Positions 16,466-26,538 are shown, numbered from the stretch's first letter. The stretch is DNA of 64,000 nucleotides from Rhodanobacter sp. T12-5 (GCF_008329435.1 NZ_NPKN01000007.1:1-64000), one strand, 5' to 3'. Made by a program: numbers and translations. The notes: generated by a model from the letters alone, not told the origin.

Positions 16466-19087
16466 TTACTCATCGGTGCCTACTGCTTCGACGCCACTGG
16501 AACTGGAGCCGTCGTCACCGGTCGGTACATTGGCATCGGTAGCCACGGCATCCTCGCCGTTGTCCTCTTCCGCGTCCAGCCGCATCACGCTGACCAGTGT
16601 CTCGTCCTTGGGCAGGCGAATCAGGGTGACACCCTGGGTATTGCGGCCGAGCTGCGAGACTTCCGCCACCCGAGTACGCACCAGCGTTCCCTGGTCGGAG
16701 ATCAGCATCAGTTCGTGCGCCTCGGTGACCTGTACCGCAGCGACGAGTGCACCATTGCGCTCGGAGCACTGGATGCCGATCACGCCCTGGGTACCGCGAC
16801 CCTTCTTGGTGAACTCGACCAGCTGGGTGCGCTTGCCGTAGCCACGCTCGGTCGCGGTGAGGATGTCGCCGTCGGCGGCCACGATCAGCGATACCACGTG
16901 GGCGTCCTTGGCCAGCTTCATGCCGCGCACGCCGGCCGCCGTGCGGCCCATCGAGCGCACGGTGTTTTCGTCGAAACGATTGACCTTGCCGTTGGAGGCG
17001 AACAGCAGGATGTCGCTGTTGCCATCGGTGAGTTCGACATTGACCAGGGCGTCGTCGTCGTGAAGCTTGATCGCGAGCTTGCCCCTCTGCAGCTGGAACG
17101 CGAACTCGGTCAACGGCGTCTTCTTCACCGTGCCTCGTTTCGTGGCAAAAAACACGAAACGATCCTCGCCGTACTCGCGGATCGGCAACACCGCCTGCAC
17201 TTTCTCGCCTTCGCCCAACGGCAACAGGTTGATGATCGGCTTGCCGCGCGCGCCCGGACCGGATTCGGGGATCTGGTAGACCTTCTGCCAGTAGACCCGG
17301 CCGGTGCTGGTGAACGTGAGCAGGGTGTCATGCGTGTTGACCACCCACAACTGCTCGACGACGTCCTCGTCCTTCAAGGCAGAAGCCGAACGCCCCTTGC
17401 CGCCGCGCTTCTGCGAGCGGTAGGTGCTGGCCGGCTGCCGCTTGATATAGCCGGTGTGCGACAACGTCACGACCATGTCTTCCGGCGCAATCAGGTCCAG
17501 GACGTTGAGATCTTCCTGCGAATGCTGGATTTCGGTGCGGCGGGCATCGCCGAATTCGGCCTTGACCGCATCGAGCTCGCTGCGGATCACCTCGAGCAGA
17601 CGCTGGGGATTTTCCAGGATTTCGATGAGGCCGCGGATGGCTTCGAGGATCTGCCGGTACTCGTCGGAAAGCTTCTCCTGTTCCAGCCCGGTCAGGCGAT
17701 GCAGACGCATCGCCAGGATTTCCAGTGCCTGCGCTTCGGACAGCTGGTAACCGTCGGCCTTCAGGCCATCACGCGGATCCATGTCCTCCGGTCGCGATGC
17801 ATCGGCACCGGTCGCCGACAACAGCGCACGCACGAGGCCTGCCTCCCAGTGACGCGCCACCATGCGCTCGCGCGCCTCGGCCGGCGACGACGAGGTCTTG
17901 ATCAGCTCGATCATCTCGTCGATGTTGGCCAGCGCGACGGTCAAGCCTTCGAGGATGTGCGCGCGGGCACGCGCCTTGCGCAGTTCGAAGATGGTGCGAC
18001 GGGTAACCACTTCGCGCCGATGGCGGATGAACGCTTCGAGGATGTCCTTGAGGTTCAGCAGCCGCGGCTGGCCGTCCAGCAGCGCCACCATGTTGATGCC
18101 GAACGTCACCTGCATCTGGGTCTGCTGGAACAGGTTGTTCAGCACCACGTCGCCCATCGCATCCTTGCGGATCTCGATGACGATGCGCATGCCGTCCTTG
18201 TCGGATTCGTCGCGCAGTTCGCTGATGCCTTCGAGCTTCTTTTCCTTCACCAGCTCGGCGATCTTCTCGATCAGCCGCGCCTTGTTCACCTGGTACGGCA
18301 GCTCATGGACGATGATCGTCTCGCGGCCGTTCGACTCGGTCTCGATTTCGGCCCTGGCACGCACCAGGATGCGGCCGCGACCGGTGCGGTACGCCTCGAT
18401 GATGCCGGACGAACCGTTGATGATGCCCTGGGTGGGAAAGTCCGGGCCGGGGATGTAGTGCATCAATTCGTCGATCGAGAGCGCGGGCTCGTCGATCAGC
18501 GCAATCGTTGCCGCAATCACCTCGTTGAGGTTGTGCGGCGGGATATTGGTGGCCATGCCCACGGCAATACCGGCCGAACCGTTGATCAGCAGGTTCGGCA
18601 CGCGCGACGGCAGCACCAGCGGTTCGCGCTCGCTTTCGTCGTAGTTGAAGCCGAAATCGACGGTGTCCTTGTCGATGTCGGCAAGCAGCTCGTGGGTGAG
18701 CCGCGACATGCGCACTTCGGTGTAACGCATCGCGGCGGCGTTGTCGCCGTCGACCGAACCGAAGTTGCCCTGGCCGTCTACCAGCATGTAGCGCAGCGAG
18801 AACGGCTGCGCCATGCGCACGATCGCGTCGTATACCGACTGATCGCCATGCGGATGGTATTTACCGATCACGTCACCGACTACGCGGGCCGACTTCTTGT
18901 ATGGCTTGTTGTACACATTGCCCAGTTCATTCATCGCGAACAGCACGCGACGATGCACGGGTTTCAGGCCATCGCGTACATCCGGGAGGGCGCGGCCCAC
19001 GATCACGCTCATGGCGTAATCGAGATAGCTCTGGCGCATCTCGTCTTCGATGTTGACACGAATGATTTCTTTGGCGAGTTCTGCCAT
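16466..19087 (-). CDS. gyrA: DNA gyrase subunit A
   Basis: The 873-residue subunit cuts and rejoins DNA during negative supercoiling. The catalytic Tyr122 is in RYTEVRM. The quinolone-resistance region reads [13 protein letters not shown], with Gln at the position of E. coli Ser83 and Asp at 87. The C-terminal beta-pinwheel contains the GyrA-box region [11 protein letters not shown], which distinguishes it from ParC. It ends in an acidic Asp/Glu/Ser tail (about 840-873). AAGGAAGCC precedes the ATG. It is transcribed on its own, from the 310-bp gap after mtnA toward the shared terminator. Confidence 0.97.
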   Translation of the reverse strand: MAELAKEIIRVNIEDEMRQSYLDYAMSVIVGRALPDVRDGLKPVHRRVLFAMNELGNVYNKPYKKSARVVGDVIGKYHPHGDQSVYDAIVRMAQPFSLRYMLVDGQGNFGSVDGDNAAAMRYTEVRMSRLTHELLADIDKDTVDFGFNYDESEREPLVLPSRVPNLLINGSAGIAVGMATNIPPHNLNEVIAATIALIDEPALSIDELMHYIPGPDFPTQGIINGSSGIIEAYRTGRGRILVRARAEIETESNGRETIIVHELPYQVNKARLIEKIAELVKEKKLEGISELRDESDKDGMRIVIEIRKDAMGDVVLNNLFQQTQMQVTFGINMVALLDGQPRLLNLKDILEAFIRHRREVVTRRTIFELRKARARAHILEGLTVALANIDEMIELIKTSSSPAEARERMVARHWEAGLVRALLSATGADASRPEDMDPRDGLKADGYQLSEAQALEILAMRLHRLTGLEQEKLSDEYRQILEAIRGLIEILENPQRLLEVIRSELDAVKAEFGDARRTEIQHSQEDLNVLDLIAPEDMVVTLSHTGYIKRQPASTYRSQKRGGKGRSASALKDEDVVEQLWVVNTHDTLLTFTSTGRVYWQKVYQIPESGPGARGKPIINLLPLGEGEKVQAVLPIREYGEDRFVFFATKRGTVKKTPLTEFAFQLQRGKLAIKLHDDDALVNVELTDGNSDILLFASNGKVNRFDENTVRSMGRTAAGVRGMKLAKDAHVVSLIVAADGDILTATERGYGKRTQLVEFTKKGRGTQGVIGIQCSERNGALVAAVQVTEAHELMLISDQGTLVRTRVAEVSQLGRNTQGVTLIRLPKDETLVSVMRLDAEEDNGEDAVATDANVPTGDDGSSSSGVEAVGTDE

Positions 19088-19170
19088 GAATCGGCTTCCT
19101 TGATGACAAAAAAAGGACGCTGGCGCCGCGCCTCCAGCGCATGCGCAAGCGACCCGAAATCAACTCGCTG

Positions 19171-19176
19171 ATTGTA
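19171..19176 (-). promoter_or_regulatory. Putative gyrA promoter -10 box in the 310-bp mtnA-gyrA gap
   Basis: On the minus strand TACAAT lies about 85 bp before the gyrA start, preceded by TGT. The -35 region is poor. The remainder of the gap (19088-19397) holds no tRNA, repeat or convincing small gene that I can see. Confidence 0.35.
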
Positions 19177-19397
19177 ACACGGAGAGCCGCGAAACGACAG
19201 GATTTAGTTGTTTGAAATCAATGAGTTGCACTGGCGTTTCGCAGTACGTGGAAAGCGCCCCGCAGACTGCTGAAAATTTGATCAGAAGTGGACGTGACAA
19301 TGTAGCCCTGACAGGCGCGGACAGCCGCCTCGCCGACTGCCAAATCCGGCAACACGATGGGTTCAGGGCACCCTTGCAAAGGCTCGAGGCAGTGCGC

Positions 19398-20447
19398 TCA
19401 CCAACCAAACATTGCCTGCATCGAGATGCTGTTCGGCCGCTCGATCACCCCACGCTCGGTGACGATCGCATCGATAAGTTCGGCGGGCGCCACGTCGAAC
19501 ACCGGGTTCCATGCCTGCGCACCATCGACCACGGTACGTTTGCCGGCCGTGTTCAGCAGTTCGGTCGCGTCGCGCAGCTCGATCTCGATTTCCTCGCCGG
19601 AACCGGTCGCCATGTCGACGGTCGAGGACGGTGCCACCACCATGAATTTCACGCCGTGGTATTTCGCGGCGATCGCCAGTTGGTAAGTGCCGATCTTGTT
19701 CGCGGTATCTCCGTTCGCGGCGATGCGGTCGGCACCCACGATCACCCATTGCACGTCACCGGATTTCATCAGGTGCGCAGCAGCGGAATCGGCGATCAAT
19801 TGGGCCGGGATTCCGTCGTGCACCAGCTCCCACATGGTCAGCCGCGCACCCTGCTGCCATGGCCGGGTTTCGCCGGCATAGACGCGCGCAATCCGCCCCG
19901 CCGCCACGCCCGCACGGATCACGCCCAGCGCCGTGCCGTAACCGGCGGTGGCCAGCGAGCCCGTATTGCAATGGGTCAGCACACCCGAACCGGCGGTGAT
20001 CAGTGAAGCGCCCAGCTCACCCATGTGACGATTGGCAGCCAGGTCTTCGTCCTGGATCGCCTGCGCCTCGCACACCAGTGCGTCGGCATCGGCACCGGCG
20101 GCGATACGCCTCTTCATCCGATCCAATGCCCACATCAAGTTCACCGCCGTGGGACGTGCGGCACGCAACATTGCCAACACGGGCTCCAGCGCCGCTCCCT
20201 GCCGCGCGGCCATCGCCACGCCCCAGGCTGCAGCGATGCCGATGGCCGGCGCTCCACGCACCACCAGATCGCGGATCGCCTGGGTGACCTGATCCGCGTC
20301 GCGGCAATCGATCCAGCGTTCTTCAGCCGGCAGCAGGCGCTGATCGAGCAGTCGCAAATGATCTCCCTGCCACTGCACGGCACGGATGGAATCGTGTTCG
20401 CGGGTCGGCGTCGGCGAAATCGTCATTGGCTGTCGGGCTGCATGCAT
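19398..20447 (-). CDS. mtnA: Methylthioribose-1-phosphate isomerase
   Basis: A 349-residue eIF2B-like sugar-phosphate isomerase of the methionine salvage pathway, converting 5-methylthioribose 1-phosphate to the ribulose form. [28 protein letters not shown] with Cys160, and [19 protein letters not shown] with Asp240 form the active site. The start at 20447 puts these residues at the same numbers as in the Bacillus enzyme, but a second ATG at 20426 is possible and neither has a good ribosome-binding site. No other mtn genes are nearby. Confidence 0.92.
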   Translation of the reverse strand: MHAARQPMTISPTPTREHDSIRAVQWQGDHLRLLDQRLLPAEERWIDCRDADQVTQAIRDLVVRGAPAIGIAAAWGVAMAARQGAALEPVLAMLRAARPTAVNLMWALDRMKRRIAAGADADALVCEAQAIQDEDLAANRHMGELGASLITAGSGVLTHCNTGSLATAGYGTALGVIRAGVAAGRIARVYAGETRPWQQGARLTMWELVHDGIPAQLIADSAAAHLMKSGDVQWVIVGADRIAANGDTANKIGTYQLAIAAKYHGVKFMVVAPSSTVDMATGSGEEIEIELRDATELLNTAGKRTVVDGAQAWNPVFDVAPAELIDAIVTERGVIERPNSISMQAMFGW

Positions 20448-20537
20448 GAAAAAGGAAAGCGTAGCATGCGCCCGGGCACGTTCGGCCGCTCTGCGACCGT
20501 CTTATAGTTGTCCCGACGACACCACGGGAGTACGCGC

Positions 20538-21467
20538 ATGACGAGCGGCAATCGCCACCCGAACCGCACAACCGGTTGGCACCTTTCGCTCGTCCTGGGC
20601 CTGCTCGGCGCGAGCATGATCGTGCGTGCGACCGCGGCGCCGATCACGACTGCCGCAGTGCCATGGACGCCGCCGCACATTGCATCGGAGTTGTTCGAGT
20701 CGCACGGCGCCTTTGATCCCGAACACGGCGACTTCTATTTCGTGCGCAGCTCACCGAGCTTCCGCGGCTGGCGAATCATGGTCAGCCACTGCAACGCCGA
20801 CGGCTGGGGCACACCTGTCGATGCCAGCTTCGCAGGTGATGGCGTGGAGGCCGATCCCTTCATTACCTCCGATGGCAAACGCCTGTATTTCATCTCCACC
20901 CGTTCGACCGATGGCCAGAAGCACAAGGATCTCGACATCTGGGAGGTCGATCGCGGCGATGAGGGCAACTGGGGCGAGCCGCGACGGTTGCCGCCGCCGG
21001 TCAATTCGCGCAGACAGGAGTGGTTTCCGCGCCCTGGAGCGGACGGCTGGCTGTACTTCGGTTCCGGGCGCCCGGGCGGTTTCGGCAAGACCGATATCTG
21101 GCGTGCCCGCGAAGATCGCCCGGGCCATTGGCAGGTGGAGAACCTGGGCAAGGCGATCAATACGCCGGGCGATGAGTATGAACCACTACCCTCACCCGAC
21201 GGCCAGCGGCTGATCGTGATGGCCGATGGCGGCCTGTACCAGAGCGAGCGCCAAGAGAATGGCTGGAGCGAGCGCCGCAGCCTCGGGCCGGCGGTGAACG
21301 TCAACGGCAGCGAAATCGGCGCGGCATTCTCGCCAAGCGGAAAATCCCTGCTGTTCTCGCGCGACACAAAGGAGCCGCGCTCCGGCGAGTTCTACGTCTG
21401 GCAGCCGGACGGTGCCGAAGCGTGGCCGCCGGCGTGCCCGGCCAAGGGGCGCGTTGCCTCGGATTGA
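20538..21467 (+). CDS. Exported beta-propeller-like protein (PD40/TolB-type repeats), function unknown
   Basis: From the ATG at 20538 (GGGAG nine bases upstream) it is 309 residues. A basic N-terminus followed by WHLSLVLGLLGASMIV and an Ala-rich cleavage-like region (ATAAP) looks like a signal peptide. The mature part carries at least four PD40/WD40-like blade motifs: DPFITSDGKRLYFIS, PRPGADGWLYFGS, PLPSPDGQRLIVM and AAFSPSGKSLLFS. GKTDIW and similar segments are common in OmpA-linked or TolB-like propellers. It is probably periplasmic and binds a protein or glycan partner. A TATAGT box lies at 20503-20508. It is divergent from mtnA. Confidence 0.7.
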   Translation: MTSGNRHPNRTTGWHLSLVLGLLGASMIVRATAAPITTAAVPWTPPHIASELFESHGAFDPEHGDFYFVRSSPSFRGWRIMVSHCNADGWGTPVDASFAGDGVEADPFITSDGKRLYFISTRSTDGQKHKDLDIWEVDRGDEGNWGEPRRLPPPVNSRRQEWFPRPGADGWLYFGSGRPGGFGKTDIWRAREDRPGHWQVENLGKAINTPGDEYEPLPSPDGQRLIVMADGGLYQSERQENGWSERRSLGPAVNVNGSEIGAAFSPSGKSLLFSRDTKEPRSGEFYVWQPDGAEAWPPACPAKGRVASD

Positions 21468-21469
21468 GT

Positions 21470-21562
21470 GCGATTCCTGCCTTCGCGGGAATGACGATGG
21501 TGGGGTGATGGGCTGGCGTGCCAGTTCTTTTGTTTGGTCATTCCTGCGAAGGCAGGAATCGC
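21470..21562. repeat. Inverted REP-like pair between the propeller gene and phaC
   Basis: GCGATTCCTGCC at 21470 and GGCAGGAATCGC ending at 21562 are reverse complements. The stems extend inward (TTCGCGGGAATGAC versus GGTCATTCCTGCGAA). This ATTCCTGC..GCGGGAATGA pattern is a very common bacterial intergenic palindrome. It sits between two converging genes and could end or stabilise both transcripts. Confidence 0.8.
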
Positions 21563-21604
21563 TCTTGAACGCGGAGCTGACCACCCACCTTCATCGCGCT
21601 GAAC

Positions 21605-22675
21605 TCAGCGGGACCGCTCCGCCAACCACTGGTGAATCGCCGGCGGCACTTCGCGTTGTGCGCGCCCGGACACGTAGATGCCGATGTGGCCACCCTTGAA
21701 CGCGAGCTGGGTGTAGTCGGTGGTACCCACGTGCTTGCCCAACGCGCGCGACGCGTCCGGCGGCACCAGATGATCCTGCTCGGCGAAGATGTTCAGTACC
21801 GGCTGGGTGATCATGCCCAGATCGACCGGCTGGCCGCCGATCTGAAGCGTACCCTTGACCAGCTTGTTGCCCTGGTAGAAATCCTTGATGAACTGGCGGA
21901 ACGCCTCGCCAGCCTGGTCGGGTGAATCGAAGATCCAGCGCTCCATGCGCAGGAAGTTTTCCAGCTCGGTCGGGTTGTCGAGAATGTCGACCAGGCCGAT
22001 GTACTTCTGCTGGTTCAGTCGCACCGGCTTCAGCGTAAGGTAGACGTAGTTCATCAGCCCGGCGGGGATATTGCCCATGGTGTCGACGAACAGGTCCACA
22101 TCCATGTTGCGGCACCAGCTCGACAGCATGTTGTCCGGTGTGTGGAAATCCACCGGCGTGACCATGGTGATCAGGTTCTTCACCTTGTCCGCGTGCAGCG
22201 CGGTATAGCACAGCGAGAACGCGCCACCCTGGCAGATGCCGAGCAGGTTGATCGCATCGAGATCGTGACGTTTGCGCACCGCATCGACGCAGCGGTCGAG
22301 ATAGCCATTGATGTAGTCGTCCAGGGTCAGCCAGCGATCGGCGCCATCGGGATAGCCCCAGTCGATCAGGTAGACGTCCTCACCTTGCTCGAGCAGGTTG
22401 CGCACCATCGAACGGTCGGCTTGCAGGTCGGTCATCCACACCGTGTTGACCAGTGCGTAGACGATCAGCAATGGCGTCTTCGATTTGGCCTGGCCGTGCC
22501 CGGTGAAATGCCACACCTTCAGCTTGTCCTCGCTGTAGACCAGCTCGCGCGGGGTGTTCGCGTACTCGGGCTCGTGCATGCTGCGCAGATGGCCCATGCC
22601 GGCGGCGAGCTTGCGCTGGAACGCGGCGATATCGCCAAGGGCCTTGGTCGGGTCGATGCGCAATGGCGTGTACAT
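21605..22675 (-). CDS. phaC: Class III polyhydroxyalkanoate synthase, catalytic subunit
   Basis: A 356-residue alpha/beta-hydrolase, the size of class III PhaC (class I enzymes are about 560-600). The lipase-like box GICQGG holds the nucleophile Cys148; the Asp is in FAEQDHLVPP and the His in FKGGHIG. It polymerises 3-hydroxyacyl-CoA into storage granules together with PhaE. The start follows the phaE stop by 12 bases, with AAGGAG between them, so the two genes are an operon phaE-phaC. No phaA, phaB or phasin genes are in the window. Confidence 0.93.
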   Translation of the reverse strand: MYTPLRIDPTKALGDIAAFQRKLAAGMGHLRSMHEPEYANTPRELVYSEDKLKVWHFTGHGQAKSKTPLLIVYALVNTVWMTDLQADRSMVRNLLEQGEDVYLIDWGYPDGADRWLTLDDYINGYLDRCVDAVRKRHDLDAINLLGICQGGAFSLCYTALHADKVKNLITMVTPVDFHTPDNMLSSWCRNMDVDLFVDTMGNIPAGLMNYVYLTLKPVRLNQQKYIGLVDILDNPTELENFLRMERWIFDSPDQAGEAFRQFIKDFYQGNKLVKGTLQIGGQPVDLGMITQPVLNIFAEQDHLVPPDASRALGKHVGTTDYTQLAFKGGHIGIYVSGRAQREVPPAIHQWLAERSR

Positions 22676-22687
22676 GGCGATGTCTCC

Positions 22688-23779
22688 TTACTTGCGCTTG
22701 CGCGGACTGGGGCGGGATTTGGATGCGGCAGCAGGCTTGGCCTTGCCGGCCACCGTCGTGCGGACCTTTGCCGGAGTTTTCGAAACGGACTTCTTTACCG
22801 CCGAAGTCGATCGTTTGATCGAAGCAACCTTCTTCACCACGGGTGCTACCTTGGCCCCGTTCGCAACCTGGCGCTTCAGCGCAGAAAGTTCGCGACGCAG
22901 CGCCATGATCTCGTCGGCACGATCTTCGGTCGCCGTTGCCTGGCTGGCGCGAAATTCACGGCGCAAGGCCTGCAATCGCTCGCCGAGGCTCGACACCTCG
23001 CTGCGCGTCGGCATGCCGAGTTGCTGGCAGAACTGTTCGGTCTGCTGTTGCTGCATCTGGCGCACGCGCATCTGCGTATTGACCATGTTGCCGTAGACCT
23101 CGCGAAACTCATCGGTCAGCGCGATCTCGGCATACGCCTCTTCAGCGGCGTCCACCCACAAGTCGTACAGCGCCTTCAGCGAGTCGATCTGGCGGCCCGG
23201 CTCGGCACGCTCCGCCAACTTGTCCTGCAGGCGCTGCATCGCCTGTGCGTTGGAACGCTGAATCAACGCCTGATAACGCGCTGAAGCCTGCAACGATTCC
23301 AGCACGGCAGCCGCCATCGCCTGCTGCTTCATTTGTTGTTCGCGATCCTGACCAAACGCCGGCGTCGGCCCATGCGCACCCGGCAGGTCGCCAAAGCCGC
23401 CGTGCTGCGCCGCCTGCATCCAGGATTGCCACTGCCGCGCAAAGCCTTCCGCGCCAGCACTGTCGATGCCGCCGAACGCCTGTGCAAACGGCTGGCTGGC
23501 GCCACCGAACAGTTGCTGCAGTTGCTGACGCCAATCCACTGGCTGGGCCGCGGCACCGTTGAGGGCGGCGCCCTGCATCCAGTCGAAATAACCCTTCAGA
23601 CCAGCCAGCGTGCGTTCCAAAGTGTCGTTGCCGGAAGTCGCCGCTGTCGGCGACGTGAAGAACGGATTGGCAGCGGCAGGTTGGGGTTGCTGCTGTTGCA
23701 ACTGGCGTGTCCAGGCATCCCATGATTGCTGCGCCAGCGACTGGTAGTCCCTGATGAAATCGTTTGCCGGGTCGGCCAT
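22688..23779 (-). CDS. phaE: Class III polyhydroxyalkanoate synthase subunit PhaE
   Basis: A 363-residue partner of PhaC. It has the poly(R)-hydroxyalkanoic acid synthase PhaE domain, with Gln/Ala-rich N-terminal helices (SLAQQSWDAWTRQLQQQQ) and the central LYDLWVDAAEEAYAE segment. Predicted coiled-coil helices follow (about 230-310). The last 50 or so residues are a Lys/Ala/Ser/Pro-rich tail (KKVASIKRSTSAVKKS, SRPSPRKRK) resembling histone H1 or PhaF-type DNA-binding tails. I start at the ATG at 23779, with GAGGA upstream, rather than 23797. The tail could tie granules to the nucleoid (inference). Confidence 0.88.
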   Translation of the reverse strand: MADPANDFIRDYQSLAQQSWDAWTRQLQQQQPQPAAANPFFTSPTAATSGNDTLERTLAGLKGYFDWMQGAALNGAAAQPVDWRQQLQQLFGGASQPFAQAFGGIDSAGAEGFARQWQSWMQAAQHGGFGDLPGAHGPTPAFGQDREQQMKQQAMAAAVLESLQASARYQALIQRSNAQAMQRLQDKLAERAEPGRQIDSLKALYDLWVDAAEEAYAEIALTDEFREVYGNMVNTQMRVRQMQQQQTEQFCQQLGMPTRSEVSSLGERLQALRREFRASQATATEDRADEIMALRRELSALKRQVANGAKVAPVVKKVASIKRSTSAVKKSVSKTPAKVRTTVAGKAKPAAASKSRPSPRKRK

Positions 23780-23854
23780 CGGTACATCCTCGTACAAGGT
23801 CCATCCATCCTAGCAAAAGCGTGTGTCACAAAATCACCCTGCCAGAACGCACAA

Positions 23855-23874
23855 GGCCCGGCATGCGCCGGGCC
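23855..23874 (-). terminator. Hairpin after pnp
   Basis: GGCCCGGC-ATGC-GCCGGGCC is a perfect 8-bp stem 30 bp past the pnp stop. The T-run on the minus strand is weak (TTGTG), so it may be a 3'-end stabiliser or Rho-assisted terminator. Confidence 0.5.
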
Positions 23875-23903
23875 CTGTGAAATCGCATCTTGCAAGGAAA
23901 AAC

Positions 23904-26018
23904 TCAGGCAGTGGCACCGCCTGCGCGCTCGTCCTCGGTCACTGCCTTCATCGACAGGCGGATGCGGCCCTGCTTGTCGACTTCGAGCACCTTGACCTTG
24001 ACGATGTCGCCTTCCTTGAGCTTGTCCGAAACCTTCTCGACGCGCTCGTCGGAGATCTGCGACACGTGCACCAGACCATCCTTGCCCGGCATGATCGTGA
24101 CGAATGCACCGAAGTCCATCAGCTTGGCGACCTTGCCTTCGTAGATGCGACCCGGCTCGACGTCGGAGACGATCTGCTCGATGCGCTTCTTCGCCGCTTC
24201 GCCCGCCTCGCGATTGACCGAGCCGACGATGATGGTGCCGTCGTCGCTGATGTCGATCGTGGTGCCGGTCTCTTCGGTGATCGAACGGATCGTGGCGCCG
24301 CCCTTGCCGATCACTTCGCGGATCTTGTCCGGGTGGATCTTGATGGTGATCAGACGCGGGGCGTATTCGCTCATTTCGGTGCGAGCTGTGGTGAGCGCCT
24401 TGCTCATCTCGCCGAGGATATGCAGGCGGCCACGCTTGGCCTGTTCCAGCGCCACCTTCATGATCTCTTCGGTGATGCCGTCGATCTTGATGTCCATCTG
24501 CAGCGCGGAAATGCCGTCGGCACTGCCGGCCACCTTGAAATCCATGTCGCCGAGATGATCCTCGTCGCCCAGGATGTCGGACAGCACCACGAAGTCGCCG
24601 CCTTCCTTGACCAGACCCATCGCGATACCGGCCACCGGCGCCTTCAGCGGCACGCCGGCATCCATCATCGCCAGCGAGGAGCCGCACACCGAAGCCATCG
24701 ACGAGGAACCGTTGGACTCGGTGATTTCCGAGACCACGCGCACCACGTACGGGAATTCCTCGATTGTCGGCTTCACCGCCTGCACGCCACGCTTGGCGAG
24801 ACGGCCGTGGCCGATCTCGCGACGCTTCGGGGCGCCAAAACGACCGGCCTCACCCACCGAGAACGGCGGGAAGTTGTAGTGGAACAGGAACGGATCCTTC
24901 GACTCGCCGCCCGGCGCGTCGATGATCTGCGCGTCGCGCGTGGTGCCCAGCGTGATCACGACCAGAGCCTGCGTCTCGCCGCGGGTGAACAGCGCCGAAC
25001 CATGCGTACGCGGCAGCACGCCGACACGGGCGGTGATCGCGCGCACGTCGTCGAGCTGGCGGCCGTCTATGCGCACCTTGGTCTTCAGCACGCTGTCGCG
25101 CATGGTGTGGTATTCGAGTTCCTCGAATTCCTTGGCCATCGCGGCGGTGGACCAGCCGTTTTCTTCGGCCTGTGCCTTGAGCCCGGCCAGCACGTCGGCC
25201 TTGATCGCGGAGATCGCGTCGCGACGCTCTAGCTTGTCACGCACCTGGAACGCTGCAGCCAGCTGATCGCCGACCGCGCCCTTGACGGCAGCGACCAGCG
25301 ACTCGTTGCGCGCCGGCGCCTGCCAGTCCCACGACGGCTTGCCGGCCTCGGTGGCCAGTTCGGCGATCGCGCGGATCGCGGTCTGCATCTGCTGGTGGCC
25401 GAACATCACTGCGCCGAGCATTACGTCCTCGGACAGCAGCTTGGCTTCGGATTCCACCATCAGCACGGCACCGGCGGTACCGGCGACGACCAGGTCCAGT
25501 TCGGAGGTCTTCAGTTCGGTGGCCGACGGGTTCAGCAGGTACTTGCCGTTGGCGTAGCCGACGCGGGCAGCGCCGATCGGACCCTTGAACGGGATGCCGG
25601 CCAGGCTCAGCGCGGCGGAGGCGCCGAGCAGCGCCACGATGTCGCCGTCAACTTCCGGATTCAGCGAGACAACCTGCGCGATGACCTGCACTTCGTTCTT
25701 GAAGTCATCCGGGAACAGCGGGCGCACCGGACGATCGATCAGGCGCGAGGTCAGCGTCTCCTTCTCGGTCGGACGGCCTTCGCGCTTGAAGAAACCGCCG
25801 GGAATGCGGCCGGCGGAATAGAACTTCTCGACGTAATCGACAGTGAGCGGGAAGAAATCCTGGCCTTCCTTCTGCTTGGTCGCGGCAACGGCGGTGACCA
25901 GCACCACGGTGCCGCCCATGCTGGCCATGACCGCACCGGATGCCTGGCGGGCAATTTCGCCCGTCTCCAGCGTGACTTCGTGATTACCGTACTGGAATGA
26001 CTTGGTTACTTTTGCCAC
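23904..26018 (-). CDS. pnp: Polyribonucleotide nucleotidyltransferase (PNPase)
   Basis: A 704-residue phosphorolytic 3'-5' exoribonuclease of the RNA degradosome. Two RNase PH-type domains (about 1-210 and 310-550, joined by the helical domain) are followed by a KH domain ([17 protein letters not shown]) and an S1 domain ([17 protein letters not shown]). The start codon is GTG at 26018, with AGGAA nine bases upstream. rpsO lies 84 bp upstream on the same strand, the usual rpsO-pnp arrangement. The hairpins in that gap are candidate sites for RNase III/PNPase autocontrol, as in E. coli. Confidence 0.96.
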   Translation of the reverse strand: MAKVTKSFQYGNHEVTLETGEIARQASGAVMASMGGTVVLVTAVAATKQKEGQDFFPLTVDYVEKFYSAGRIPGGFFKREGRPTEKETLTSRLIDRPVRPLFPDDFKNEVQVIAQVVSLNPEVDGDIVALLGASAALSLAGIPFKGPIGAARVGYANGKYLLNPSATELKTSELDLVVAGTAGAVLMVESEAKLLSEDVMLGAVMFGHQQMQTAIRAIAELATEAGKPSWDWQAPARNESLVAAVKGAVGDQLAAAFQVRDKLERRDAISAIKADVLAGLKAQAEENGWSTAAMAKEFEELEYHTMRDSVLKTKVRIDGRQLDDVRAITARVGVLPRTHGSALFTRGETQALVVITLGTTRDAQIIDAPGGESKDPFLFHYNFPPFSVGEAGRFGAPKRREIGHGRLAKRGVQAVKPTIEEFPYVVRVVSEITESNGSSSMASVCGSSLAMMDAGVPLKAPVAGIAMGLVKEGGDFVVLSDILGDEDHLGDMDFKVAGSADGISALQMDIKIDGITEEIMKVALEQAKRGRLHILGEMSKALTTARTEMSEYAPRLITIKIHPDKIREVIGKGGATIRSITEETGTTIDISDDGTIIVGSVNREAGEAAKKRIEQIVSDVEPGRIYEGKVAKLMDFGAFVTIMPGKDGLVHVSQISDERVEKVSDKLKEGDIVKVKVLEVDKQGRIRLSMKAVTEDERAGGATA

Positions 26019-26047
26019 GTGCTTAATTCCTGATCTGATTGAGAAGT

Positions 26048-26097
26048 GCGCCCACGGATGGGCGCCTCTTGATCTGTGCGTTCATGGATGAACGCAC
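26048..26097 (-). promoter_or_regulatory. Two perfect tetraloop hairpins between rpsO and pnp
   Basis: On the pnp transcript the first is GTGCGTTCA-TCCA-TGAACGCAC (26076-26097, 9-bp stem) and the second GCGCCCA-TCCG-TGGGCGC (26048-26065, 7-bp stem). The first is followed by AGATC rather than a U-run, so neither is a typical terminator. The position matches the rpsO terminator and RNase III leader region of E. coli pnp. Confidence 0.6.
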
Positions 26098-26102
26098 GCG
26101 AA

Positions 26103-26372
26103 TTACCGACGCAGGCCGAGGCGTTCGATCAGGGTCTGGTAGCGCGCGAGATCGCGATCCTTCAGGTAGCTGAGCAGACGCTTGCGCTGGTTGACCAGCT
26201 TCAGCAGGCCACGGCGGGAATGGTGATCCTGCTTGTGTTCCTTGAAGTGGCCGGTGAGGTGGTCGATGCGGGCGGACAGCAGCGCCACCTGGACTTCGGT
26301 CGAACCGGTGTCGTTCGGCACGCGGCCGAAATCAGCAATGATCTTGCCGGTCTGTTCTGCGGTAAGAGACAT
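26103..26372 (-). CDS. rpsO: 30S ribosomal protein S15 (uS15)
   Basis: From the ATG at 26372 the protein is 89 residues, exactly the family size. It contains [20 protein letters not shown] and [10 protein letters not shown]-type segments (here [13 protein letters not shown]) that bind 16S rRNA. AAGGAA precedes the start; the open frame to 26420 adds 16 residues that run into a large hairpin and are not expected. It is transcribed with pnp, probably from a promoter at 26480-26509. Confidence 0.97.
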   Translation of the reverse strand: MSLTAEQTGKIIADFGRVPNDTGSTEVQVALLSARIDHLTGHFKEHKQDHHSRRGLLKLVNQRKRLLSYLKDRDLARYQTLIERLGLRR

Positions 26373-26398
26373 GGATATACGTTCCTTGGAAAGGCGAT

Positions 26399-26446
26399 GC
26401 GAAGCTTGTGCTTGCATCATCGCGATGACGCAAGCACAAGCTTCGC
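26399..26446. repeat. Long near-perfect hairpin upstream of rpsO
   Basis: A 17-bp perfect stem, GCGAAGCTTGTGCTTGC (26399-26415) with GCAAGCACAAGCTTCGC (26430-26446), encloses TCATCG/CGATGA, which can extend the stem by six pairs past a single mismatch. It lies in the rpsO leader, between the predicted promoter and the ribosome-binding site, on the minus strand. No U-run follows in either direction. Confidence 0.75.
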
Positions 26447-26479
26447 CTAGATGAATGAAAGCGTTGAAATAACTTGTCT

Positions 26480-26509
26480 ATTCTACTGATGGGAGCGGTG
26501 TTACAACAA
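26480..26509 (-). promoter_or_regulatory. Putative promoter of rpsO-pnp
   Basis: On the minus strand TTGTTG (26504-26509) and TAGAAT (26480-26485) are separated by 18 bp. They sit just after the truB stop. The leader would be about 100 nt and include the long hairpin at 26399. Confidence 0.5.
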
Positions 26510-26538
26510 GTGCGCAGCCGGTTATCGGCGCAAATTCC

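Noticed and set aside
16715-19171. 818-codon open frame antisense to gyrA
   Set aside because: High-GC genomes give long antisense frames opposite real genes. This one has low-complexity Arg/His/Gln-rich content and no family features, while gyrA on the other strand is unmistakable.
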